Position numbers and translations under genes: made by a program. A DNA stretch of 55,558 nucleotides from GCA-003244245 sp036501085 (lineage in GTDB: Bacteria; Actinomycetota; Actinomycetes; Mycobacteriales; Pseudonocardiaceae). Positions within the stretch are counted from its first letter, which is position 1, and the number at the start of each line of letters is the position of its first letter. Where the stretch lies: positions 1-55,558 of the forward strand of contig DASYAZ010000051.1 of NCBI GenBank assembly GCA_036501085.1, read 5' to 3'. The notes under the pieces were generated by a model that was given only the letters and a program-made list of their open reading frames with translations, did no database searches and was not told where the DNA came from. Shown here piece after piece: positions 33,816 to 41,769 of this stretch.

Positions 33816-35728
33816 CGATCCCGGTGCTGGGCGGCCGGAAGGTCGCAGCATTGCTCGCGTTGTTCGGGTTGATAGCCGTCATCACCGTGTTCAGTCCCTC
33901 GATCGCATGGGGAGCACCGGCGCAGGTTCCCGGGGTCGATGACTGCAAGCAGGCGCCCAACCCGGAACGTCCCGGCTCGGGAATGGTCGGCGCCATCGAC
34001 CCCACGCCGTTGCAGGCCGGCACGCCCAACAGCGTGTACGCCGAGGTCGGCTACGCGGGGCTGGTGTGGCACACCTACGACCTGGGCTGCGGTCCCTCAG
34101 GCCTGCGCAACCCCAATGCGGTGATCGACACCTGGACCGGCAACTTGCTGTTCGACATCGCCAAAGTGATCATCGGTGCCACCAACGGGCTGCACTACGC
34201 GCTCGCCGAAGGCGGGATGCTGGCCCCGCTGAATGACCTGATCGTCTCCGGCACGGTCGCGTTGTACGACAGCGTCTACGCGCCCTGGTTCGGGTTGTTC
34301 GCCGTGCTGCTGGCCATCGTGCTGTTCCGGTCGATCTGGCGCGGGGACCTGGCCACTGTCAGCAAACGAGCCGCATGGGCACTGGCCGGCATCTGGCTGG
34401 CGGCCGCGACCTATCTCACCCCGCTGCTGTATACCCAGGTACTGGACGGCGTGCTGGTGGAGGGCAGCAACCAGCTGCGGACCGGGTTCCTGCACGAGGT
34501 GGGGGTCGACCAGCGCGATGCACTGCCCACCCTGCTGCACGATCAGATCGTCTACCGGAACTGGCTTCGGGGTGAGTTCGGTTCTCCGGACGGGCCGCAG
34601 GCCGCCCAGTTGGGCCGGGACCTGGTCCGTGCGCAGTCCTACACCAAGCAAGAGATCGCCGATGGTGCGGACGACCCGCGCTCTGGCGTCGCGGACCGCA
34701 AAAAGCAGGAATTCAAGTCCATCGCCGAGCGGACGGGCAGCGCCTACGGCTACTTCCAGGGCTTGGACGGCAACCGGATCGGTGTGGGTTTCCTGGCCGC
34801 CCTGCAAGCGGTGATGTTCGGGCTGTTCCAGCTGCTCGCCCAGGCGGCGTTGTTGCTGGCCCAGGTGTTGCTGCGGGTGGTGATCCTGCTCGGTCCCATC
34901 ATCGGCCTGGTCGCGATCCTCCATCATGAGCTGCTGCGCGGGGTGGGCCGTGCGGTGGGAGCTGCGCTGCTCAACGTCGTCGTGCTCTCCGGGCTGGCCG
35001 CCTTGCACGCGCTGGTGATGGTGTGGGTGTTCGATCCGGCACGCAACATGTCCGTGCTCTCCCAGATGCTGCTCGCCGGCATGGTCACGCTGGTGATGCT
35101 GCTGGTGGCCCGTCCGGTACGGCGGATGTGGCAGATGACCGAACTCGCGGTCGGTTCGGTGGGTGGTGCCCTGCCCGCAGCCCCACCGGGCGTGCTGGCC
35201 CGGCTGCGGCGGCGTAGTTCCGGTGCCGAGGCCTCGGCCTCAGAGCGGTTCTGGGAGGAGGCTCGCGGCACGGAAGCCGATCCGGCTGCGGCGGCGGCAC
35301 CCGGCAGCAGGGTCCGCCCGGAAGCCGGTGCACCCGTGGTGGTCGTGGCCGAGCGGTTGGATCGTCGCGGGCCGGCACCGCCCGCCGTGCTCGGTGGCGG
35401 TACCGGCGGTCCCAGCGGTTCCGGTGGTCTGGGTCGCGGTGGCGCAGCGGCGCTTGCCGGATCAAGCGAGAGCACGCCGAGACCAGATCGGATGGCGGCC
35501 TTGCCAGCCGGGTTCAGCGCGGTCGCGAGCAACCGCCCCCGTGCCGGGGAGGAGCCGGTGTACGTGCCATCCGCGGTCAGCAACACACGCGGCACACCCC
35601 GGCAGGCCGAGATGGAGGAGGTAGGCGGGCGCCCGGTGTGGGTGGTGTACCGGCCTTCGGCCGGTCTCGAGGTCGGCACCGACGGTGCGGACGGCGCTCC
35701 CGGCGGCAATCCCCGGACCGCGAACTAA
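33812..35728 (+). CDS. VirB6/TrbL-like polytopic membrane protein
   Basis: A 638-residue membrane protein. It opens with a signal-type helix (VAALLALFGLIAVITVFSPS), an exported loop with conserved Cys residues, about six to seven membrane helices between residues 115 and 450 (for example FGLFAVLLAIVLFRSIWRG, LLAQVLLRVVILLGPIIGLV), and a long Pro/Gly/Ala-rich disordered cytoplasmic tail. VirB6/TrbL proteins form the inner-membrane part of type IV channels. ATGA overlap with virB4 argues for joint assembly. Confidence 0.8.
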   Translation: MTIPVLGGRKVAALLALFGLIAVITVFSPSIAWGAPAQVPGVDDCKQAPNPERPGSGMVGAIDPTPLQAGTPNSVYAEVGYAGLVWHTYDLGCGPSGLRNPNAVIDTWTGNLLFDIAKVIIGATNGLHYALAEGGMLAPLNDLIVSGTVALYDSVYAPWFGLFAVLLAIVLFRSIWRGDLATVSKRAAWALAGIWLAAATYLTPLLYTQVLDGVLVEGSNQLRTGFLHEVGVDQRDALPTLLHDQIVYRNWLRGEFGSPDGPQAAQLGRDLVRAQSYTKQEIADGADDPRSGVADRKKQEFKSIAERTGSAYGYFQGLDGNRIGVGFLAALQAVMFGLFQLLAQAALLLAQVLLRVVILLGPIIGLVAILHHELLRGVGRAVGAALLNVVVLSGLAALHALVMVWVFDPARNMSVLSQMLLAGMVTLVMLLVARPVRRMWQMTELAVGSVGGALPAAPPGVLARLRRRSSGAEASASERFWEEARGTEADPAAAAAPGSRVRPEAGAPVVVVAERLDRRGPAPPAVLGGGTGGPSGSGGLGRGGAAALAGSSESTPRPDRMAALPAGFSAVASNRPRAGEEPVYVPSAVSNTRGTPRQAEMEEVGGRPVWVVYRPSAGLEVGTDGADGAPGGNPRTAN

Positions 35729-35741
35729 CCGGGGGCGCGCA

Positions 35742-36323
35742 GTGCCAATCCGTACCCACCGTGGCCGTGCGGCGGTCTATCGCAGATTCTGGGGTTGGCC
35801 CTTGCGTTCCCCCCGGCACCTCGCCGGCACCGTGCTGGTGCTGGCGGTGCTGGGCTTCGTGCTCGGGCACGCGCTGCCTGAGCACCAACCGAGCACGACG
35901 CCGCCCGCTGCCGCTAGGGGTTCCCATTCCCACCAGCCAGGGCTGGGTTCGCGGCCGGAACTGGCCGAGGTCGGCGTGCCCGGGCGGGCTCGGCCGCTCC
36001 CGCCGCGCTCGCCGGCGCCGGATGCCGCGCTCGCCGTCGCGCGGTCCTGGGTGCAGGCGTTCCTCACCGTGCCGAAAGGCATCACCGCCGAGCAGTGGGC
36101 CGAGCAGCTCCGTCCCTACTCCACTGACGACCTGTTCCCCGAACTGCGCTCGGTCGATCCGGCGAACGTGCCGGTGGCACAGATGATCGATCAGCCGCGC
36201 ACGGTCAGCGCGACCCAGGACTCAGCCGAGGTGGACGTGCCGACCACCTCGGTGGTGGTGCGCCTGCTGCTGGTGTCCACTCCCACCGGTTGGCGGGTGG
36301 CCAGTTACGAGCGGGTGGGCTAG
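35742..36323 (+). CDS. Single-pass protein with NTF2/VirB8-like domain
   Basis: A 193-residue protein with one membrane helix (AGTVLVLAVLGFVLGHAL) near residues 28-46, a Pro-rich linker, and a compact ~100-residue outer domain (AVARSWVQAFLTVPKGITAE ... TGWRVASYERVG) shaped like the NTF2-like fold of VirB8/TcpC. VirB8 proteins link inner and outer parts of type IV systems. The start GTG 35742 is used. Upstream in-frame codons lie in the preceding gene. Fold assignment is by position and pattern, not clear similarity. Confidence 0.7.
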   Translation: MPIRTHRGRAAVYRRFWGWPLRSPRHLAGTVLVLAVLGFVLGHALPEHQPSTTPPAAARGSHSHQPGLGSRPELAEVGVPGRARPLPPRSPAPDAALAVARSWVQAFLTVPKGITAEQWAEQLRPYSTDDLFPELRSVDPANVPVAQMIDQPRTVSATQDSAEVDVPTTSVVVRLLLVSTPTGWRVASYERVG

Positions 36324-36326
36324 GCC

Positions 36327-37337
36327 ATGCGGAAGTGGCTGGTCGGCTTGCTGGTTGTCGGCTTGCTCGGCGGGCTGATCGCAGTGGCCGCGATCTCTGT
36401 CCTACTCGGGGGAGTGGGTTCCGGGGACTGGATGTACGGGGCGCCCTGCGGATCGGTCCTCACCTCCACCGATCCGCGAAATACGCCACAGGTCGCCCTT
36501 CGCGCCAGCGATCTCGATGCCGAGCAGCGGGCCATCGTGGGCCAGATCATCGCTATCGGCAAGCAGCGGCATTTGCCACCACGGGCCTGGCAGATCGCGA
36601 TCCAGGCCGGAATGACCGAGTCCCGGCTGCACAATCTGCGTTACGGCGACCGGGATTCGCTGGGCATTTTCCAGATGCGCCCGTCGCAGGGATGGGGCAG
36701 CGTCGCCCAGCTCAGCGACCCCGTCTACCAGATCAACAAGTTCTATGACGTGCTGTTGAGGATTCCTGATTGGCAGAATCAACGCCCCGGCGATTCCGCG
36801 CAGGACATCGAGCGTTCGGCTTTCCCGATGCGCTATCACCGGTGGGAGACGCTGGCCGTCAATGTGATCAGCGACGTGGGTGGGGACGTCGCCGAATTCA
36901 CCGCGGCCTCCTGCAGCACCCCGCTGCCGTCGGGCGCTCCCTCCGAGGTCGCCGGGCGGGCGATCCAGTATGCGCTGGGTGAGGTCGGCAAGCCTTATGT
37001 CTGGGGCGCCACCGGGCCCAATGCTTACGACTGCTCGGGGTTGATGCTGCGGTCCTATGAAGCGGCCGGCATCACGCTGCCCCGGGTGGCCCGGCAGCAG
37101 TACTGGGCCGGGGCCCACGTGCCGGTACGGCAGGCCCAACCCGGGGATCTGCTGTTCTGGGGTTATGACACTTCGAACCCGGATAGCATCCATCACGTCG
37201 CGATGTACCTGGGTAATGGACGCATGGTCGAGGCGGCCAACCAGACGGTGCCGCTGCGGCAGCGAGCAGTGAGCTTCGATGAACACGAACTGATGCCGCT
37301 CGCGGTCCGGCCCGGGGTGCCGGTCGCGAAGGCCTGA
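36327..37337 (+). CDS. Secreted peptidoglycan hydrolase, lysozyme-like plus NlpC/P60
   Basis: A 336-residue protein. Membrane/signal helix at residues 4-28. A middle domain has the transglycosylase-type pattern MTESRLHNLRYGDRDSLGIF QMRPSQGWG (catalytic Glu in TESRL). The C-terminal NlpC/P60 domain has the catalytic Cys in YDCSGLM near 236 and His in SIHHVAMYLG near 290. Together they would cut wall glycan and peptide links, as VirB1/TcpG-like enzymes do to let a conjugation channel through. It begins just 3 bp after the previous stop. Confidence 0.9.
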   Translation: MRKWLVGLLVVGLLGGLIAVAAISVLLGGVGSGDWMYGAPCGSVLTSTDPRNTPQVALRASDLDAEQRAIVGQIIAIGKQRHLPPRAWQIAIQAGMTESRLHNLRYGDRDSLGIFQMRPSQGWGSVAQLSDPVYQINKFYDVLLRIPDWQNQRPGDSAQDIERSAFPMRYHRWETLAVNVISDVGGDVAEFTAASCSTPLPSGAPSEVAGRAIQYALGEVGKPYVWGATGPNAYDCSGLMLRSYEAAGITLPRVARQQYWAGAHVPVRQAQPGDLLFWGYDTSNPDSIHHVAMYLGNGRMVEAANQTVPLRQRAVSFDEHELMPLAVRPGVPVAKA

Positions 37338-37352
37338 TATCCGGAGGTGACG

Positions 37353-37778
37353 GTGTCCGAATCAGACTCGATCTCGCGACCGGCAGGTCGGCCGGCCTCA
37401 GCGACCCCGCTACGGGATCATCTTGAGCTCGCTGAGCGGGGCGTCGATGAGGATTATGTTGTGCTGCCCCGGCCGCTGGCTGAGAAAATGCCGCTGCCCT
37501 GGCAGCAGCAGATGGCCTACCTTCTCGACGAGCTGCACAAGACCTACAGCGACCTGCCCTGGCCCGTCTACCGGGTCGTGCCCAGCTGCGTCGAGCGGCT
37601 CGTTGATCTGGACGAGAACCAGCTCGCCGAGGCCGGCTACCTGTTGGAGATCGACACCAGCGGGGAGCTGGTGTACCGGGATCGGGATGACGCAGTGGTA
37701 CCCGATCCGCAGTCCAGGGAGGTGCTGGTGCCCTGCCCGGACCCGATGCTGCACCGCCCGCCGGCGATCAGCTCGTGA
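37353..37778 (+). CDS. Unknown protein at end of type-IV-like operon
   Basis: A 141-residue acidic, soluble protein with no family I recognise. Its middle (LPWQQQMAYLLDELHKTYSDLPWPVYRVV) looks like an amphipathic helix then a strand, and it has no membrane segment. GTG 37353 is preferred because GGAGG lies five bases upstream. The stop overlaps the F420 reductase start (GTGA), which ties it to both the secretion-like genes and that enzyme. It may be a cytoplasmic partner of the operon. Confidence 0.72.
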   Translation: MSESDSISRPAGRPASATPLRDHLELAERGVDEDYVVLPRPLAEKMPLPWQQQMAYLLDELHKTYSDLPWPVYRVVPSCVERLVDLDENQLAEAGYLLEIDTSGELVYRDRDDAVVPDPQSREVLVPCPDPMLHRPPAISS

Positions 37779-38449
37779 CCGGGCCTGACCTGCGTCGGCT
37801 CACCATCGGGGTGCTCGGGGGTACCGGCCCGCAGGGACGCGGTCTGGCCTACCGCTGGGCACGGGGCGGGTTGCCAGTGGTGATCGGCTCCCGGGATGCC
37901 CGCCGGGCCGAGCAGGCGGCGGCCTCGCTGCGGGAGCGCGCCGCCTCGCAGGCGGTGCACGGCCTGGACAACGCCGGTTGCGCGGCCGAGTCCGACCTGG
38001 TAGTCGTCGCGGTCCCCTTCGAGGGTCACGCGGCAGTGCTGACCCCGCTGCGCACGGCGCTGGCCGGCAAAATCGTCGTCGACTGCGTGAACCCGCTCGG
38101 ATTCGACAACCGTGGCCCGTACCCGCAGGGCGTTCCGGAGGGTAGCGCCGCCCAGCAGGCCCAGGCTCTGCTGCCCGAATCGCGGGTGAGCGCCGCGTTC
38201 CACCACGTCTCCGCGGTGCTGCTCGAGGACGCCACGGTGACCAGCCTCGACACTGACGTGCTGGTGATGGGCGACGACCGGGACGCCATCGCTGTGGTAT
38301 GCGCGCTGGCCGACGCCCTACCCGGAGTGCGCGGCGTCTACGGGGGCCGGCTGCGCAACGCCGGGCAGGTGGAGGCCCTAGCGGGCAACCTCATCGCGAT
38401 CAACAGGCGGTACCACTCGCACGCCGGCATCCGGATCACCGGTCTGTGA
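37775..38449 (+). CDS. npdG: F420H2:NADP oxidoreductase
   Basis: A 224-residue NADPH-dependent F420 reductase. The N-terminal Rossmann motif is IGVLGGTGPQGRGLAYRWA, followed by VIGSRDARRAEQAA (NADP-phosphate binding Ser/Arg) and SDLVVVAVPFEGH, with the PQGVPEGSAAQQAQALLP and AFHHVSA segments typical of this family. It passes electrons between NADPH and coenzyme F420, used by actinobacterial reductases. It overlaps the last gene of the secretion-like operon, and there is no evident functional link. Confidence 0.88.
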   Translation: MTGPDLRRLTIGVLGGTGPQGRGLAYRWARGGLPVVIGSRDARRAEQAAASLRERAASQAVHGLDNAGCAAESDLVVVAVPFEGHAAVLTPLRTALAGKIVVDCVNPLGFDNRGPYPQGVPEGSAAQQAQALLPESRVSAAFHHVSAVLLEDATVTSLDTDVLVMGDDRDAIAVVCALADALPGVRGVYGGRLRNAGQVEALAGNLIAINRRYHSHAGIRITGL

Positions 38450-38522
38450 GGTATGCCCTTTCGAGCCGGCTCGTGATGGGGATAACGGACTCCCGCCAGG
38501 ATGAGATAGGGGAGGTGTGCAG

Positions 38523-38945
38523 ATGGAACGGGCCACAACCGGTGTTGCCACCAGCAGGAAGGTAATAGCCTGGATTGTGCAATTGATCGGGGCCGTGGGC
38601 TGTCTCGCGGTCACCGTGATCCACGTCATGGATCAGGGCGGTCTGCCTGGGTCGAAGACCCCGGAATATGTCCAGATCGGTTACTACGTCCTTGAGATAG
38701 CCGGAATCCTCGCTGCGATGTTATTGCTGCTGAACTGGGCGAAGACGGGTTGGTTCCTTTCGCTGGGCGTTGCTGCCGGTCCGATCATCGGCTATGTGCT
38801 TTCTCGCGGTCCCGGATTGCCCGACTATACCGATGACATCGGCAACTGGACCGAACCACTCGGCGTCATCAGCCTGGTCCTGGAGGGCGTTCTGTTCATC
38901 ATGGGCATGTCATGCCTGCTTGCAATTCGACGCAGCAACAGATAA
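38523..38945 (+). CDS. Four-helix membrane protein, unknown
   Basis: A 140-residue protein with four hydrophobic segments (KVIAWIVQLIGAVGCLAVTV, YYVLEIAGILAAMLLLL, GWFLSLGVAAGPIIGYVLS, GVISLVLEGVLFIMGMSCLL). No known motif. ATG 38523 with GGAGG seven bases upstream is better placed than GTG 38517. Lies alone between the F420 reductase and the convergent panB gene. Function unknown. Confidence 0.7.
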   Translation: MERATTGVATSRKVIAWIVQLIGAVGCLAVTVIHVMDQGGLPGSKTPEYVQIGYYVLEIAGILAAMLLLLNWAKTGWFLSLGVAAGPIIGYVLSRGPGLPDYTDDIGNWTEPLGVISLVLEGVLFIMGMSCLLAIRRSNR

Positions 38946-38975
38946 TCAGGCGCCCTGGGTTCGGGTGCTGTGCCG

Positions 38976-39839
38976 TCAGTGGTAGCTGTGCTCCGGGCCG
39001 GGGTAGGTGCCGGCGTGTACCTCTTGGGCGAAGCGGCCCGCGGCGTCCTGTAACCCGTCACCGAGGTTGGCGTAGGCCTTGACGAATCTCGGTACCGGGC
39101 CGCCTGCGGTGTGGAAAGCCACCAGGTCCTGCCACACCATGACCTGCGCGTCGCAGTCCGGCCCGGCGCCGATCCCGATGGTGGGCACGCTGGTCGCCGC
39201 GGTGACGCGCGCGGCGAGTTCGGCGGGGATGACCTCCAGGACGATGGCGAACACCCCCGCGGCTTCCAGCGCCTTCGCGTCCTCCAGCAGGCGCTCCCCC
39301 TGCTCGCCCCGACCTTGGGTCTGGTAACCACCCATCGTGTGCACCGACTGCGGGGTGAGCCCGAGGTGGGCCATCACCGGCACGCCCGCCGCGACCAGCG
39401 CCTCGACCTGGGGCACGACCCGGCGGCCGCCTTCCAGCTTCACCGCGTGCGCGCCGGATTCCTTGAGGAACCGGGCCGCGGTCTCCAGCGCCTGAGCCGG
39501 CGAGGACTGGTAGGAGCCGAAAGGCAGGTCGGCCACGACCAGTGCCCGCCGGGCGCCGCGGACCACGCCGCGCACCAGGGGCACCAACTCGTCCACGGTC
39601 ACCGGCACCGTCGTGTCGTAGCCATAGACGACGTTGGCCGCCGAATCGCCGATCAGCAGCACCGGGATCCCCGCGGCGTCGAGCAACGCGGCAGTCGAGT
39701 AGTCGTAGGCGGTGAGCATGGCCCATTTCTCGCCGCGGCGTTTGGCCGCGATGAGATCACCGACCCGAACCCGCCTGAGCGCCTGCTCAGGGCGGGCCGG
39801 TCCGCCGTACAGCGTGGGCTGGGCAGCAACTGCGGTCAT
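38976..39839 (-). CDS. panB: 3-methyl-2-oxobutanoate hydroxymethyltransferase
   Basis: A 287-residue ketopantoate hydroxymethyltransferase, first step of pantothenate synthesis: adds a hydroxymethyl group from 5,10-methylenetetrahydrofolate to 2-oxoisovalerate. Motifs are KWAMLTAYDYSTAALLDAAG and LIGDSAANVVYG (Mg2+ site), DLPFGSYQ, AVKLEGG (Lys), VMAHLGLTPQSVHTMGGYQT, and IGIGAGPDCDAQ. It corresponds to Rv2225 in the mycobacterial order. It starts at ATG 39839. Confidence 0.96.
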   Translation of the reverse strand: MTAVAAQPTLYGGPARPEQALRRVRVGDLIAAKRRGEKWAMLTAYDYSTAALLDAAGIPVLLIGDSAANVVYGYDTTVPVTVDELVPLVRGVVRGARRALVVADLPFGSYQSSPAQALETAARFLKESGAHAVKLEGGRRVVPQVEALVAAGVPVMAHLGLTPQSVHTMGGYQTQGRGEQGERLLEDAKALEAAGVFAIVLEVIPAELAARVTAATSVPTIGIGAGPDCDAQVMVWQDLVAFHTAGGPVPRFVKAYANLGDGLQDAAGRFAQEVHAGTYPGPEHSYH

Positions 39840-39900
39840 CGTTGACCGTCCTCCCTCGAGGCCGGCCGTTGTTCGCCGGTCCCCGGGTCATGCCGGAACG

Positions 39901-39931
39901 CTTATACGAAAAGACTGACACTGATAGTCAG
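39901..39931 (-). promoter_or_regulatory. Possible panB promoter
   Basis: On the minus strand CTGACT (39926-39931) and TATAAG (39901-39906) are separated by 19 bp, about 60 bp upstream of the panB start. It is the only AT-rich hexamer pair in this gap. The long spacer makes this tentative. Confidence 0.35.
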
Positions 39932-39973
39932 CGCTGCGCATCAGCGTGCGACGAGACTCACAATCAGCTCCGA

Positions 39974-41698
39974 TCATTTCGGCGACCGTTCCCGCCACCG
40001 ATTGGTGATGGGCAATCGGCGGTCCCGCCCGAAAGCCTTCAGGCTGATCTTCGTGCCGGGCGGGTACTGGCGGCGTTTGTACTCCGCGGCGTCCACCAGC
40101 TGGACGATCCCCTCGACCAGCTCGGACGGGAAACCTGCCGCGACCAGATCGCTGAAACCGCGATCACCCTCGACATACCCGTCGAGCACCTCGTCGAGCA
40201 GCAGGTAATCGGGCAACGAGTCGGTGTCGAGCTGGCCGGGACGCAACTCTGCTGAGGGCGGTTTGCTAATCGAGCTCGGCGGGATCGGTGGGGTCTCATC
40301 CCGCCGCTGCGCACTCTCGTTTCGCCACCGTGCCAGCGCCCACACCAGCGTCTTCGGCACATCCTTGATCGGCGCGAAGCCACCGACCGCGTCGCCGTAA
40401 ATCGTCGAATAACCCACCGCGAGCTCGGATTTGTTGCCGGTGGCCAGCACCAGGTGGCCGTGCTGGTTGGACAGTGCCATCAGAGTCACCCCACGGCAGC
40501 GGGCCTGCACGTTCTCCTCAGCCAGCCCGGACAGGCCCAGCTCGCCCACGAAGGCCTCGACCATGCCGCCGATGGGTTGCACCTGGTAGTGCAGCCCGGT
40601 GCGCCGGGCGAGCTCGGCGGCGTCGGTGCGGGAGTGCGCCGAGGAATACGACGAGGGCATCGAGAGCCCGTACACCGCGCCCGCGCCCAGCGCGTCCACC
40701 GCCAGCGCGGCGCACACCGCGGAGTCGATCCCGCCGGAGAGGCCGAGTACAGCCGAGCGGAATCCGTTCTTGTGGGTGTAGTCCCGCAGGCCGGTCACCA
40801 GGGCGTTCCACACCTCGGCCTCGTCCGAAAGCGGTGGCGCCGGGGGGGCGGTGGGCGATGCCGGGTAGGCCGGCAGCGGGTCCGCGGCAAGGACCACCCG
40901 GTATACGTCCAGCCCGGCGAAGCTGCCGGTTTCCCGGGCCGAGCCACCGCCCAGTGTCAGGTCGTGCACCAGCAGCTGTTCTGTGAATTGGGGTGCTCGT
41001 ACCAGCAGCTCCCCGTCCCGGTCCACGACCATCGAGTCACCGTCGAACACCAGCTCGTCCTGGCCGCCCACCAGGTTGGCGTAGCCCAGCGGTACGCCCG
41101 CCTCGGCGGCGCGCCCGGCCACCAGTGCCAGCCGGGTGTCGTCCTTGTTCCGCTCGTACGGGGAGGCGTTCGGGGCGACGATCAGGTCGACACCGGCCCT
41201 GGCCAGTGCGGTGATCGGACCACCCACCTGCCAGATGTCCTCGCAGATCACCATCCCGATCTCCAGCCCGTGTAGCCGGAACACGGTCAGTGCGCTGCCG
41301 GGGATGAAGTATCGACGCTCGTCGAACACCCCGTAGTTCGGCAAGTGGTGCTTGAACTGCTGGGCGACCACCCGCCCCCGGTGTAGGACCGCGGCCGCAT
41401 TGCGGGGACCGCGGGAGTCGCGGTCCAGGTACCCGACGACCACCGCCATCCCGCCGCCGCCCTCGTCGGCGAGGCTCGTCGCCAGCGCGTGCAGGGAATG
41501 CACCGAAGCGGCGACGAAAGACTCCCGCAGGGCCAGGTCCTCCACCGGGTAACCGGTCAGGGCCATCTCGCCGAAGACCACGAGGTGCGCTCCGGCGGCG
41601 CTGGCCTCCCGGCATCGGGTGGCGATCAGCGCGGCGTTGCCCACGAGATCACCGACACACGGATTCACCTGGGCCAAGGCCAGACGCAGCTGAGGCAT
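39974..41698 (-). CDS. nadE: Glutamine-dependent NAD+ synthetase
   Basis: A 574-residue two-domain enzyme that makes NAD+ from nicotinic acid adenine dinucleotide. The N-terminal nitrilase-type glutaminase has Glu44 (FGEMALTG), Lys116 (QFKHHLPNYG) and Cys152 (VICEDIW). The C-terminal synthetase has the ATP loop LGLSGGIDSA (residues 318-327) and GNKSELAVGYSTIYGDAVGG. The late KRRQYPPGTKIS segment is conserved. It lies upstream of panB on the same strand with about 130 bp between. Confidence 0.95.
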   Translation of the reverse strand: MPQLRLALAQVNPCVGDLVGNAALIATRCREASAAGAHLVVFGEMALTGYPVEDLALRESFVAASVHSLHALATSLADEGGGGMAVVVGYLDRDSRGPRNAAAVLHRGRVVAQQFKHHLPNYGVFDERRYFIPGSALTVFRLHGLEIGMVICEDIWQVGGPITALARAGVDLIVAPNASPYERNKDDTRLALVAGRAAEAGVPLGYANLVGGQDELVFDGDSMVVDRDGELLVRAPQFTEQLLVHDLTLGGGSARETGSFAGLDVYRVVLAADPLPAYPASPTAPPAPPLSDEAEVWNALVTGLRDYTHKNGFRSAVLGLSGGIDSAVCAALAVDALGAGAVYGLSMPSSYSSAHSRTDAAELARRTGLHYQVQPIGGMVEAFVGELGLSGLAEENVQARCRGVTLMALSNQHGHLVLATGNKSELAVGYSTIYGDAVGGFAPIKDVPKTLVWALARWRNESAQRRDETPPIPPSSISKPPSAELRPGQLDTDSLPDYLLLDEVLDGYVEGDRGFSDLVAAGFPSELVEGIVQLVDAAEYKRRQYPPGTKISLKAFGRDRRLPITNRWRERSPK

Positions 41699-41769
41699 GC
41701 TCCCATCATCCGCTTACTGCGTGTCAGTGCCCTGCGGCGCGCTGTGCAGGGATCACTAGGATCTGCCGG

